Assembly (NCBI GenBank): GCA_937965785.1
Contig: CALCKT010000051.1
Location: 27,726 to 91,725 of the forward strand
DNA from: an uncultured Propionibacteriaceae bacterium
GTDB lineage: Bacteria; Actinomycetota; Actinomycetes; Propionibacteriales; Propionibacteriaceae
Length of the DNA: 64,000 bases
Direction of reading: 5' to 3'
Shown: piece after piece, positions 35,292 through 44,139 of the stretch
Layout of the letters: the number at the start of each line of letters is the position of its first letter
Position numbering within the stretch: position 1 is the first letter of the stretch
Notes under the pieces: model-generated
Told to the model about the DNA's origin: nothing
The model's input: the letters and a program-made list of their open reading frames with translations, nothing else
Databases searched by the model: none
Made by a program: the position numbers and the translations under genes

Positions 35292-35423
35292 TCTCTGCGT
35301 TGAAACTGCGTGTTCTCGTCACCCTAGAGGAAATCCGGGCCGTGTGGGAGAAAAAAATCCAAATCTTGGCATGTGTTCGCGTGCCCGGGCGGGAGGACCG
35401 CGCGCGGCACCGGAAACGACGAA

Positions 35424-35458
35424 CGCCCCGCCCGGTGAGGTTTCACCCGGTCGGGGCG
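35424..35458 (-). terminator. Stem-loop downstream of tRNA-Asn
   Basis: CGCCCCG at 35424-35430 pairs with CGGGGCG at 35452-35458, extended by CCGGTGA/TCACCCGG with small mismatches. It lies 13 nt after the tRNA on the minus strand. Confidence 0.5.
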
Positions 35459-35470
35459 CAGAAGATGCAG

Positions 35471-35543
35471 CTCCCCGGACTGGACTCGAACCAGTAACCC
35501 TTCGATTAACAGTCGAATGCTCTGCCAATTGAGCTACCAGGGA
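35471..35543 (-). tRNA. tRNA-Asn (GTT)
   Basis: A 73-nt cloverleaf on the minus strand: acceptor TCCCTGG/CCGGGGA with one G-T pair, D-arm GCTC/GAGC, anticodon loop CTGTTAA, T-arm CTGG/CCAG with TTCGAGT, discriminator G. CCA is not encoded. Confidence 0.95.
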
Positions 35544-35602
35544 TCATCACGGCCTGCTGGCCACGCGGAGAGACTCTAGCAGGGTCTCCCCGGGAACGCC
35601 AA

Positions 35603-36328
35603 TCAGCTCGGCTGGAGCATGGTGGCGCTCTCCACACCCGTCAGCACGAGGTGATCGACGCGGTTGAAGCAGCGCAGCTCCGTGTCATTCCCGGGGAACA
35701 ACCGGAACCACGAGACCGAGGTGTTGTCGAGGGCGAACCAGCTCGAGGTCTCCCCCACGATCTGGCCGGAACGCCGGGTCAGCTCGGAGGGGCAGAACAG
35801 GGCGGTTGCGAACAGGGAACCGATGGCCCCGTGGCTGACGAGCACCACGCAGTCGTCGGGGTCGAAGTCCCGGCGCAGCCACGTCACCAGGTCGTTGGCG
35901 CGCTCGATGGCCTGCTCGAGGGTCTCGAACGGTCCCTTCCACCAACCCTCCTCCGTGACCTCCTCCGGTAGCACGATCCGGGGCGAGACCTCCTGGAGCA
36001 CCGAGCGGGGCGATCCCGGATGGTGGCGGTGATCCGTGATCGGGCCGACGAACGGTCCGCTGCGTTCCATCAGATCACTCCTGACCGTCACCTCCATGTC
36101 GAGGACCTCGGCCAGGGGGGCCGCCGTTTTCAGGGCCCGCATGAACGGCGAGGAGAACAAGTGGGTCGGGTGCGGGACGAACCCCGGGAACCAGTCGGCC
36201 AGCGCCCCGGCCTGGCTCACTCCGAGGTCGGTCAGCCCGGGGTCGGGCACCCTGAGTGTCTCGTCGCGTTTCTCCGCCCAGGTCTTGTTGTTGATGGATT
36301 CGGCGTGCCTGATGAAGATGATGTCCAC
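35603..36328 (-). CDS. Histidine phosphatase family protein
   Basis: A 241-aa phosphoglycerate-mutase-like phosphatase. The N-terminal catalytic motif IIFIRHAESINNK carries the phosphohistidine, SSPFMRALKTA supplies the second Arg, and VVLVSHGAIGSLFATAL supplies the second His. The start is GTG 36328. The substrate is not evident. It lies between tRNA-Asn and a conserved hypothetical gene. Confidence 0.92.
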   Translation of the reverse strand: MDIIFIRHAESINNKTWAEKRDETLRVPDPGLTDLGVSQAGALADWFPGFVPHPTHLFSSPFMRALKTAAPLAEVLDMEVTVRSDLMERSGPFVGPITDHRHHPGSPRSVLQEVSPRIVLPEEVTEEGWWKGPFETLEQAIERANDLVTWLRRDFDPDDCVVLVSHGAIGSLFATALFCPSELTRRSGQIVGETSSWFALDNTSVSWFRLFPGNDTELRCFNRVDHLVLTGVESATMLQPS

Positions 36329-36346
36329 GAGGGAAGAACCTACCGT

Positions 36347-36832
36347 TCAGAACCCGTACTCGGATCTCAGCCGATCGGTCTCTGCCACCACGAAGGCCGC
36401 CGTCCCGGGATCCTCCAGACTGGCCCCACCGCTGGCGCTGGCCAGCCAGGTCACGTCCCCGTCCAGGAGGTTGCGGCGGGCGATGATCTGCACGGCCCCG
36501 CGTGGCAGGTCGTGGTTGAAGGTCATCACCGTCGACGCGAGCACCCGTTCCCGGAAGATCGACAACAGCTCCCCCGGGGAGTCGAGCACACATTCGAAGC
36601 GTTCCCCACCGGCTTCCCAGAACAGCGCGGATCCCTCTTCCCGCCATCCCCCGCGAAGCACCTCGTCCCATCCCCAGCCCCGCCACCGACCGTCGAGTCG
36701 CGCAACGAGCATGCCCGTGGTGGCCACCACCACTCCCCCGGGCCCCTCGGCCCACCCGAGCGTGCGGCCCCGGGCTCCGGTGACCGCCTCCACATCCGGG
36801 CGATGGGGCATGTGGCGTGTTCTGTTCGGCAT
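36347..36832 (-). CDS. Conserved hypothetical protein
   Basis: A 161-aa soluble protein I do not recognise. It has a repeated Trp-Gly pattern (RGWGWDEVLRGGWREE), a central FECVLDSPGELLSIFRERV segment and an Ala-rich end (LASASGGASLEDPGTAAFVV), suggesting a small alpha/beta domain. The start ATG at 36832 (MPNRTRHMPHRP) is a choice; the frame is open to 36943. It precedes the histidine phosphatase by 18 nt on the same strand and is divergent from the sigma factor gene. Confidence 0.65.
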   Translation of the reverse strand: MPNRTRHMPHRPDVEAVTGARGRTLGWAEGPGGVVVATTGMLVARLDGRWRGWGWDEVLRGGWREEGSALFWEAGGERFECVLDSPGELLSIFRERVLASTVMTFNHDLPRGAVQIIARRNLLDGDVTWLASASGGASLEDPGTAAFVVAETDRLRSEYGF

Positions 36833-36963
36833 GGACCAATTGTGCCCGCGAAACGGTTGGGTGTTTCCCCGGGGCGGTCGGGTGTTGTCACTTCTCCCCG
36901 ATGTGTTGGCGATCCTTCCCGGTGCTCTGGTCCCGGTCCTCACGCGGTGGCAGCGTTCCGGTC

Positions 36964-37767
36964 ATGGACACCACGAAACTCGTTTTCCCGGCCCCGCTGC
37001 CGTGCGCCGAGGAGGAGAAGAACCTGGCCAGGAGGATCGAGGCGGGGCTCTACGCCGAGCACCTGATCGCCACCGGCGACCACCGCCACCCCCACAGCGC
37101 GCTGAGACGGGTGGTCGAGGATGGTTCCCGGGCCTGCGAGACCCTCTTCCGGAGGAACCTCCGGCTCGTCATGAAACTGGCGGGCCGGGCCGCGAATCGC
37201 ACGGGCCTGCCCCTCGACGACCTGTTCCAGGAGGGGTGCCTGGCACTGGGTGAGGCCATCCGGCACTTCGATCACGGGCGCGGCATGCGTTTCAGCACCC
37301 TCGCCCACGAATACGTCTCACGGGCCCTGGGGCGTGCCGTGCGCACCCGGTGCGGGAGTCTGGACCTGGTGAGACCCGCCGACGGCAGCCGCCGCCCGGT
37401 GCAGTTCACGGACCTGGACCAGGCGCCGTCCCGTCTCCTGACCTGCGACGGCGGTTTCGAGGTGGTCGAGTCCTCCTCCATGGATTTCCTCGACCTGTTG
37501 GGGGTTGGCGGGTTGGTTCTGAGGCTGCGTTTCGGGATCGGGACCGCCTGCCACACCCGCGACCAGGTGGGGGTCGCGCTCGGGATGTCGGCGACGAGCG
37601 TCAAACGCATCGAGGAACGCGCCCTTGGGGAGGCGCGTCAACTGTTGGACGCGGAACGCTGCCGGATCGAGGTCCTCAGGAAAGGTTCTGTTCCAGGAGC
37701 CGCTTGCGGCGCAGCTCGAGCCCGGTCAGCTCCTCGAACATCGCCTTGTGCGGTTCCGGTTCCTTGA
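36964..37767 (+). CDS. Sigma-70 family RNA polymerase sigma factor
   Basis: A 267-aa sigma factor. Region 2 lies at about 61-130 (NLRLVMKLAGRAANRTGLPL, DDLFQEGCLALGEAIRHFD, FSTLAHEYVSRALGRAVR). A region 4 helix-turn-helix lies near 200-235 (TRDQVGVALGMSATSVKRIE). It lacks the long N-terminal region of the main sigma, and region 3 looks shortened, so it is a small alternative sigma. The start ATG at 36964 follows AGCGTTCCGGTC. The last 31 residues, rich in Ala, Arg, Ser and Pro, are read from DNA that is also the 3' end of dnaG on the other strand (92-nt tail-to-tail overlap). No anti-sigma gene is adjacent. Confidence 0.85.
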   Translation: MDTTKLVFPAPLPCAEEEKNLARRIEAGLYAEHLIATGDHRHPHSALRRVVEDGSRACETLFRRNLRLVMKLAGRAANRTGLPLDDLFQEGCLALGEAIRHFDHGRGMRFSTLAHEYVSRALGRAVRTRCGSLDLVRPADGSRRPVQFTDLDQAPSRLLTCDGGFEVVESSSMDFLDLLGVGGLVLRLRFGIGTACHTRDQVGVALGMSATSVKRIEERALGEARQLLDAERCRIEVLRKGSVPGAACGAARARSAPRTSPCAVPVP

Positions 37768-39511
37768 CGGGATCGGTTCGCTGGAGCCTGGATTTCAGTC
37801 CGGTTATCCGCCGGGACAGATCGGCCAGCTGGAGCCGGTTCGTGTGGGCCAGGGAATAGTTCTCGTCCGCCTGTCGCAGGAGGGGTTCGACGAGCAGCAT
37901 CACGAGCAGTTGGAGCACCAGCTCGTTGGGGCAGCGTCGTCGCAGCTCCTCCGTCCAGCCGTCCCCCGGTTCGGTTGCGGAGATCACCCGGAACACCGCG
38001 GCATAGCCGGGGTGGGTGAACTGCTCGGGCCGAACCGAGTTCCAGGCCTGGTCGAAGGTGAACGGGTACTGGAGCATCAGCTTCAGGGTGTCGCGTTCCA
38101 ACCGCAGCGCAGGGTCGTTCGGATCGGGCCAGTCCGCGTCGGTCCTGCCGGGCCTCGGGTTCGAGTACCGCTCGGCGCTGCCGCCCGGGGCGCGGCGGGA
38201 CCGGTTCGCGGCCTCCCGGCGCACGTCCTCCAGGTCCATGCCGAGCATGTCGGCCAGTTCCCTCAGGTACTGGTTCACCAGGGATCGGTCACGGATCGCA
38301 CCCAGCAATCCGGCGGCCTCGCGGAGCGCACCCAGGCGCCCGTCGGCGCGTTCCAGGTCGTAGCCCTTCAGGACGTTGGACATCACGAACCGGTACAGCG
38401 GGATCCGCCTGCCGACGAGCTCCCGGACCGCGGCCTCCCCGTCGCGCTGCCAGAGGTCGCAGGGATCGAGCCCCGACGGTTCGACCGCGACATAGGTCTG
38501 GACCATGAAGTGGTGGTCCCCCTGGAAAACCTTCAACGCTGCCTTCTGTCCCGCCGCGTCGCCGTCGAAGGTGAAGACCACCTCACCGTGCAGCCCGTCA
38601 TGGGTGCCGAGGAGACGCTGGAGCATACGGGCGTGATCGTCACCGAAGGCGGTTCCGCAGCTGGCCACGGCGGTGTCGACCCCGGACAGGTGGGCGGCCA
38701 TCACATCGGTGTAGCCCTCGACCACCACCGCCTGCGCGCGTTTCCCGATGGCCCTACGGGCCAGGTCCAGGCCGTAGAGCACGTGGGATTTCTTGTAGAC
38801 GGGGGTTTCGGGGGTGTTGATGTACTTGGCCGGCAACCGGTCGTCGTCAAAGATCCGGCGACCGCCGAAACCCAGCACCGAGCTGGCCGAGTCGCGGATC
38901 GGCCACAGCAGCCTTCCGGAGAAGAAGTCACGGCCACCGTCGCGCACGAGTCCCGCCGCCCTCAGCGTGGCCTCGTCGAAACCCCTCGAGGTGAGCGCCT
39001 GCCTCAGCGCGTGCCCGCCACGGGGGGCGTAGCCGAGCACGAACTGTTCCGCGACGGCCCGGTCGAAACCCCGCTGGTCGAGGAACTGGCGCGCCGTCAC
39101 GGCCTCCGGGGAGGCCAGCTGGGTGGCGAAGAACTCCTGGGCGGCGGCGTTCGCCTCGAGGATGCGTTTGCGCTGTCCCGGCGGCTGGCCGGGTCCCTGA
39201 CCGTCGTCGGTGATCCTCAGGGTGATCCCGGCGCGGTCCGCCAGGGTCTGCACGGCCTCGGTGAAGCTGAGGTTCTGCTGGCGTTGCAGGAAGGTGATGA
39301 CGTCACCGCCCTCACCGCACCCGAAGCAGTAGAAGAAACCACGCGACGGGGTGACGGTGAAACTCGGGGTCTTCTCGTCGTGGAACGGGCACAGCCCCTT
39401 CCATGACCCACCGCCCGCGGAGCGCAGGGCGACGTAGTCGCGGACCACGTCATCTATCCGGCAGCGCTCCCGAACCAGTGCGATGTCCTCGTCGTTGATC
39501 CGCCCTGCCAT
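37676..39511 (-). CDS. dnaG: DNA primase
   Basis: Makes RNA primers at the replication fork. The 611-aa protein has the N-terminal CHC2 zinc site (C41, H44, C62, C65; LCPFHDEKTPSF and FYCFGCGEGGDV). A TOPRIM core follows (VVEGYTDVMAAHL, then VFTFDGDAAGQKA) with a C-terminal helicase-interacting region. The start ATG at 39511 is preceded by GCGGGAAG-like sequence. Its 3' end overlaps the convergent sigma factor gene, an unusual relative of the classic rpsU-dnaG-rpoD macromolecular synthesis arrangement. Confidence 0.97.
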   Translation of the reverse strand: MAGRINDEDIALVRERCRIDDVVRDYVALRSAGGGSWKGLCPFHDEKTPSFTVTPSRGFFYCFGCGEGGDVITFLQRQQNLSFTEAVQTLADRAGITLRITDDGQGPGQPPGQRKRILEANAAAQEFFATQLASPEAVTARQFLDQRGFDRAVAEQFVLGYAPRGGHALRQALTSRGFDEATLRAAGLVRDGGRDFFSGRLLWPIRDSASSVLGFGGRRIFDDDRLPAKYINTPETPVYKKSHVLYGLDLARRAIGKRAQAVVVEGYTDVMAAHLSGVDTAVASCGTAFGDDHARMLQRLLGTHDGLHGEVVFTFDGDAAGQKAALKVFQGDHHFMVQTYVAVEPSGLDPCDLWQRDGEAAVRELVGRRIPLYRFVMSNVLKGYDLERADGRLGALREAAGLLGAIRDRSLVNQYLRELADMLGMDLEDVRREAANRSRRAPGGSAERYSNPRPGRTDADWPDPNDPALRLERDTLKLMLQYPFTFDQAWNSVRPEQFTHPGYAAVFRVISATEPGDGWTEELRRRCPNELVLQLLVMLLVEPLLRQADENYSLAHTNRLQLADLSRRITGLKSRLQRTDPVKEPEPHKAMFEELTGLELRRKRLLEQNLS

Positions 39512-39532
39512 GGCGGGAAGTGTAGTGCGGGT

Positions 39533-40141
39533 TCACAACCAGCCGCGTTCGGTGGCGATCCGCGCCGCCTCAACCCGGTTGGCCGCGCCCGTCTTGCCGA
39601 TCGCGCTGGACAGGTGATTGCGCACCGTGCCCGGGGACAGGAACAGTTTCCGGGCCAGCCTCGCGACGGGTTCCCCGTCCCGGGCCAGACGCAACACCTC
39701 CTGTTCCCTGGCGGTCAGGGGGTTGGGGCCACTGAACAGCAGATCGTTGGCGAGCTGCGGATCCACGGTACGAAGACCCGCGTGGGCGCGCCGCACCGCC
39801 TCGGCGAGCCGCGCCGCCGGGGTGGTTTTCACCACGAAACCGACGGCCCCCGCATCCAGTGCGCGTCTCAGGTAGCCGGGGCGGTCGAAGGTGGTCACCA
39901 TCACCACCCGCACCCCGGGAAGCTGGTCCCGGACCTGCCGGGCCGCTTCCACGCCGTCGATACCGGGCATCTGGATGTCCAACAGACACACATCGGCCCC
40001 GGATTCCCGGGCCGCGGCCACCACCTCGTCGCCCCGCCCGGTCTGGGCAACCACCTCGATGTCGGGTTCGAGGTCGAGCAGCGCCCCCATGGCCCCGCGG
40101 ACGAGAGCCTGGTCGTCGGCGAGCAGCACCCTGATCACCAC
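39533..40141 (-). CDS. LuxR/NarL-family response regulator
   Basis: A 202-aa regulator. The receiver domain (about 1-120) has the acidic pair ADDQ, the phospho-acceptor Asp in CLLDIQMPGIDG, and Lys in FVVKTTPAAR. The LuxR-type helix-turn-helix (about 140-200) reads LTAREQEVLRLARDGEPVAR. It overlaps the histidine kinase stop by 7 nt, so the two are a coupled two-component pair. The target is probably the upstream ABC exporter genes. Confidence 0.93.
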   Translation of the reverse strand: MVIRVLLADDQALVRGAMGALLDLEPDIEVVAQTGRGDEVVAAARESGADVCLLDIQMPGIDGVEAARQVRDQLPGVRVVMVTTFDRPGYLRRALDAGAVGFVVKTTPAARLAEAVRRAHAGLRTVDPQLANDLLFSGPNPLTAREQEVLRLARDGEPVARLARKLFLSPGTVRNHLSSAIGKTGAANRVEAARIATERGWL

Positions 40142-41223
40142 ATCGCCACCACCTCGAAACCCCCGAGCGGGGATGTGCCGCAGCGGAACTCACCGCCGGC
40201 CGCGGCCACCCGTTCCCGCATCCCGGTAAGACCGTTGCCCTCTCCCCCCGCGTATCCGTCACCGTCGTCGACCACCGAGAACCTGCCGGGGGCGAAGGAG
40301 ATCTCGACGCGTGTGGCGTGCGCGTGCCGCAGCACATTGGTGGCCGCCTCCCGCAACACCCAGCCGAGCACGAGCCCGACGGGTCCGGTCACCTCGTGCG
40401 GATCCCCGGTGACGGCGACCTCGAGACCACCCGAGAGCAGCACGTCACGGACACCGTCGAGTTCCTCGGCGATGGTCCGCCCGCGCTGATCGGTGACGCT
40501 GCGCCGCAGTTCCTCCTGGGCCTCGGCCAGGAAGATCCGGGTCCGGGCCAGCTCGGCGCGGGCACGTTCCGGGTCGGAGTCGAACAGGCGTTCCGCCAAC
40601 TGGAGCTGGAGGTTCGCCACCGTCAGGGAGTGCCCGAGCAGGTCGTGGACATCACGGGCCATCCGTTCTCGCTGCTCCAGGGCGGCGCGCCGCCGGTCCT
40701 GTTCGGAAACGGCGATGCTGCTCTCGATCATCTTCACGGTGAGCAGACCGAGAACGGCGACGAGTGCGGTGATGAACATGATGGGGCTGTTGTCGGCATC
40801 CGGTTCGTTCATCAGAACCAGCATCAGGAAACCGGAACCGACCAGCACGAAAACGGCGGGCAGGCGGACCGGGGGCCACAGGCCGTAGCTGGCGAAGGTG
40901 ACCAGGAAGGGCAGCAGGCTGATCGCGTCAAGGCCGATGGCCCAGCAGAGCACACCCATCACCGCCAGCACGGAACCGCCCCGCAGCAGCTGCCAGCGCC
41001 TGCCGGCCGCGTCGAGCTGGATCCCCAGGTCCCGGAAACCCGCGAGGTAGACGGGAACGAAGAGGACCAACGCGAGCAGGCCCACGAGGCAGCGGACCCG
41101 GTCCTCCAGCACCAGCAGGGAGTGAACCGGGAAAACGAGGCACACCAGCCAGACGGAGGCGATCAGGACCCCGACGTGGGGGCCCTTGACCACCTCCAGC
41201 AGCCAGTTCCTGAAACGTTTCAC
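40135..41223 (-). CDS. Two-component sensor histidine kinase (DesK/NarX type)
   Basis: A 362-aa sensor. Five to six membrane helices fill about 15-165 with hardly any external loops. The HisKA_3 phospho-acceptor His is in ERMARDVHDLLGHSLT, followed by a HATPase domain with REAATNVLRHAHATRVEI and VVDDGDGYAG. The GTG start at 41223 overlaps the permease stop (GTGA). The open frame continues far upstream, but that is permease DNA in another frame. The stimulus is unknown; intramembrane sensing of envelope stress is typical of this architecture. Confidence 0.92.
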   Translation of the reverse strand: MKRFRNWLLEVVKGPHVGVLIASVWLVCLVFPVHSLLVLEDRVRCLVGLLALVLFVPVYLAGFRDLGIQLDAAGRRWQLLRGGSVLAVMGVLCWAIGLDAISLLPFLVTFASYGLWPPVRLPAVFVLVGSGFLMLVLMNEPDADNSPIMFITALVAVLGLLTVKMIESSIAVSEQDRRRAALEQRERMARDVHDLLGHSLTVANLQLQLAERLFDSDPERARAELARTRIFLAEAQEELRRSVTDQRGRTIAEELDGVRDVLLSGGLEVAVTGDPHEVTGPVGLVLGWVLREAATNVLRHAHATRVEISFAPGRFSVVDDGDGYAGGEGNGLTGMRERVAAAGGEFRCGTSPLGGFEVVAMW

Positions 41224-41984
41224 TGGCGTTTCCTGGAGCGTCTCTGGCCGAGCACCGCCATCCCGGAGAAGACCAGCAGCCATACGAGGCAGTTGGCCAG
41301 GAGGAGCCAGATCGAGTCGGTCTGCAGCGGGTTGGTCTGCTGGATCTCGCCCTCGACTTGCGGGTACCTCACGAGGCCAACATAGCCGTACATGGGGGTG
41401 AACCTGGCGATGTCGAGCATCACCCCGGTCAGAGGCATGAACATGTTCCCGAGGAAGGCCAGGAAAACCACGGTTCCCGACGCCACCCCAGCGGCGCTCT
41501 CGGATTTGAGCAGCAGTCCCATCGCCAGCCCGTAGACCCCGAACAGCCCCGCACCGAGGATGCCGATGGCCCAGGAAGCCACCCAGACCCACCAGGCATC
41601 GGCCCTGGCGCCGGTGAGGGCCCCGACGATGAACACCAGGCCGGATGAGAGGGCTCCGAGCACGATGGCGACCGCGACCTTGTTCGCGACGAGACCCAGC
41701 GGCCGCTGTTTGGTCAGGGCCAGTTGGCGGCCCCAGCCCAGCATCGATTCGGTGGCCGCCGTGGCGGCGACGGCGGTGGCAGCGATGACGGCGCCGTAGG
41801 CCCCCATGGAGGACATGACGTGGAACCCGACCGTGCCCCGGCCCAACTGGAAATCGGAGTACTGGGCCCTGCCGAACAGCAGGTACATGAACACCGGCAT
41901 GGCGAAGGTGAAAAGCAGGTTGGTGACGTCCCGGAAACAACGGACCAGGTCGATGCGGATGTAGATGGGATTCACGTTGATCAC
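41220..41984 (-). CDS. ABC-2 type transporter permease
   Basis: A 254-aa six-helix exporter membrane subunit. It has a short N-terminal amphipathic part (INVNPIYIRIDLVRCFRD) and then helices such as LLFTFAMPVFMYLLFG and GAYGAVIAATAVAATAA. The GTG start overlaps the ATPase stop by 4 nt. Together with the ATPase it resembles drug, lantibiotic or Na+ exporters; the cargo is unknown. Confidence 0.9.
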   Translation of the reverse strand: MINVNPIYIRIDLVRCFRDVTNLLFTFAMPVFMYLLFGRAQYSDFQLGRGTVGFHVMSSMGAYGAVIAATAVAATAATESMLGWGRQLALTKQRPLGLVANKVAVAIVLGALSSGLVFIVGALTGARADAWWVWVASWAIGILGAGLFGVYGLAMGLLLKSESAAGVASGTVVFLAFLGNMFMPLTGVMLDIARFTPMYGYVGLVRYPQVEGEIQQTNPLQTDSIWLLLANCLVWLLVFSGMAVLGQRRSRKRQ

Positions 41985-42877
41985 CTCGTCTCCGTGAGGG
42001 CGAGGAAGGCATCCTCCAGGCTGGGGGCGACCACCTCCAGGTCGTGGGCACCCCGCTGCAGCAGGACCAGCGCCAGGGCGTCGGCATCGGGAACCATCAC
42101 GCTGAGCCGGGTTCCTTCCAGGGTGGCGTTCCTGCCGAGGAGTGGCCGGAGTTCCGTCACCAGGGCATCCGCACGATCCGCTGGCAGCAGGGCGGTGACA
42201 CGGCGGCGGCTGGTCAGGGCACGGATCTGATCGACCGTGCCGTCGGCGATGATGTGGCCCTTCGCGATGAGCACGATCCGGTCGGCGAAGTTCTGTGCCT
42301 CTTCCAGGTAGTGGGTGGCGAACACGATGGTGCGACCCTTCTCCGCCTGCTGGTGCATGGCCTCCCAGAAGTCACGCCGGGCGGTGACGTCGAGTCCCGC
42401 GGTGGGTTCGTCGAGGATCAGCACCCGGGGGTCGGTGAGCAGGGCCAGGGCGAATTTGATCCGTTGCTGTTCCCCGCCAGAGCAGCGGGAGACGCGTCTC
42501 GGGGCGATCCTCTCCAGGCCGGCGATCGACATCACCGCCCCGATCCTGGGGGTGGCATCCTGCAGGGCGGCGATCGCCCGGATGGTCTCGCCGACGCTCA
42601 TGTCACGCAGCAGACCCCCCGTCTGCAGCACCGCCCCGACCATTCCCCGCCGGATGGCCTCCCGGGGTTTCAGATCGCAGACCCGGACCGTTCCCGAGGT
42701 GGGGCCGGTCAATCCCAGCACCATGTCCAGGGTGGTGGTTTTCCCGGCCCCGTTGGGACCGAGAAAGGCGACGATCTCCCCCGGCTCCATGGCCACGTCG
42801 ATTCCGGACACGGCCTCGATGAGGCCGCTGGGGCTGCGGAAGGTCTTGCGCAGCTGCTGCAACTCGATGGCGTTCAT
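41981..42877 (-). CDS. ABC exporter ATP-binding protein
   Basis: A 298-aa ATPase. Walker A is GPNGAGKTTTL, the signature is RCSGGEQQRIKFALAL, Walker B is VLILDEPTAGLD, and the His switch is ATHYLEEAQ. A C-terminal extension resembles the DUF4162 region of exporter ATPases. The start ATG at 42877 (MNAIELQQLRK) is chosen over the longer frame to 42922. First gene of the operon ATPase-permease-kinase-regulator, all overlapping by 4-7 nt. Confidence 0.92.
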   Translation of the reverse strand: MNAIELQQLRKTFRSPSGLIEAVSGIDVAMEPGEIVAFLGPNGAGKTTTLDMVLGLTGPTSGTVRVCDLKPREAIRRGMVGAVLQTGGLLRDMSVGETIRAIAALQDATPRIGAVMSIAGLERIAPRRVSRCSGGEQQRIKFALALLTDPRVLILDEPTAGLDVTARRDFWEAMHQQAEKGRTIVFATHYLEEAQNFADRIVLIAKGHIIADGTVDQIRALTSRRRVTALLPADRADALVTELRPLLGRNATLEGTRLSVMVPDADALALVLLQRGAHDLEVVAPSLEDAFLALTETR

Positions 42878-42971
42878 GTCCTCAGGATCGCCACCGCCCG
42901 GGCCCCGGACCCGGGGCGTCAATCACGAATCCGGCATGACAAATATCACGCCCGGTCCTGCGAACAGGGGT

Positions 42972-44078
42972 TCAGGCTCCCCGCCCGATACCCTTGGGCA
43001 GCAGCGCCCGGTCCCAGCCGAGCAGGCGTTCGGCGTGGTCGAAGGCGAACCGATCGGTCATTCCCCCGACATAGGTCACGGTCCCGCGCACAAGATCCTC
43101 GGTGCGGTACTCGGCGGGCAGTTGCCCGGGGTGTTCCAGGAAGTACTCGACCAGCCCACGCAGCACATCCACCACCGTGCGGGACTGCGCCACCGACTCG
43201 GGACGGGTGTAGATGCGTTCGTAGTTGAAACGGCGGAGCTCCCCCAGGGCCTCGGCGGTCAGCGGGTCCATGCCGACGGTGCCGGTGGTCATGGTGGTCT
43301 CGATCACGGCCCCGATGAACCGCGCCAGCTGGATGCGGCGCTCGGTGCCGACCACCTCGGTCACCGCCGGGGGCAGCTCGGCGGCGGTGACGATTCCCGC
43401 CGCGATGGCGTCCTCCAGGTCATGGGCGCAGTAGGCTATCCGGTCGGCCCAGCTGACGATCTCCCCCTCCAGGGTGGCGGGTGCGGGTCGTGACCAGGAG
43501 TGGTTGCGGATGCCGTCGAGGGTCTGGGAGGTCAGGTTCAGGCCCTTGAGCACCACGTCGGCACCCCACGGGCCGTGGTCGTAGCCCTCCGGCAGGAAGG
43601 CGTCGAAGGCATCCTCGGAGGCGTGACCGCCGGGCCCGTGACCACAGTCGTGGCCGAGCGCCATGGCATCTGTGAGGACCGGGTTCGCCCCGATCCCGCG
43701 GGCGATGGCGACGGCGCACTGCGCCACCTCTATGGCGTGGGTCAGCCGGGTGCGCTGGTGATCGGTCGGGTGGACGACCACCTGGGTCTTGCCCGCCAGC
43801 CTCCGGAAAGAGGCCGAGTGGACGATGCGGTCCCGGTCACGTTCGAAACAGGTGCGGAACTCGCAGGGTTCCTCCTCCCGCTGCCGCTGCCCCGCGCCGG
43901 AGGCGAAGGTTGCCGCCGAGTTGAGGCTGAGCCTTTCCAGTTCCTCCCTTTCCTCCCTGCGCCTGGGTGGGTAGGGCATGACCCGGGCCTCGGAGTCGCG
44001 GTGGGCCACCACCACGTCATCGCCGTGGCCGTGCATGGTCCTGGCCCATTCGCGGGCTCTGGGGAGCGGTTCGTTCAT
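42972..44078 (-). CDS. dgt: Deoxyguanosinetriphosphate triphosphohydrolase (HD domain)
   Basis: Hydrolyses dGTP to deoxyguanosine and triphosphate. The 368-aa product has the HD signature in LTHAIEVAQCAVAIARG and MALGHDCGHGPGGHASED, followed by a conserved Asp in VSWADRIAYCAHDLEDA. An early segment RDRDRIVHSASFRRLAGKTQ is typical of dNTPase family proteins. In many actinobacteria the gene stands just before dnaG; here the exporter/two-component operon lies between. Confidence 0.93.
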   Translation of the reverse strand: MNEPLPRAREWARTMHGHGDDVVVAHRDSEARVMPYPPRRREEREELERLSLNSAATFASGAGQRQREEEPCEFRTCFERDRDRIVHSASFRRLAGKTQVVVHPTDHQRTRLTHAIEVAQCAVAIARGIGANPVLTDAMALGHDCGHGPGGHASEDAFDAFLPEGYDHGPWGADVVLKGLNLTSQTLDGIRNHSWSRPAPATLEGEIVSWADRIAYCAHDLEDAIAAGIVTAAELPPAVTEVVGTERRIQLARFIGAVIETTMTTGTVGMDPLTAEALGELRRFNYERIYTRPESVAQSRTVVDVLRGLVEYFLEHPGQLPAEYRTEDLVRGTVTYVGGMTDRFAFDHAERLLGWDRALLPKGIGRGA

Positions 44079-44139
44079 CGGGGAAAGCCTACGAGGTCCC
44101 GGAAAGCCGCACCCCGTACACTCACCGGTTCGGGCGGAT

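Noticed and set aside
40135..42087. A 650-codon frame suggesting a permease-kinase fusion
   Set aside because: The part upstream of 41223 is out of frame with the real permease; the kinase begins at the GTG overlapping the permease stop.
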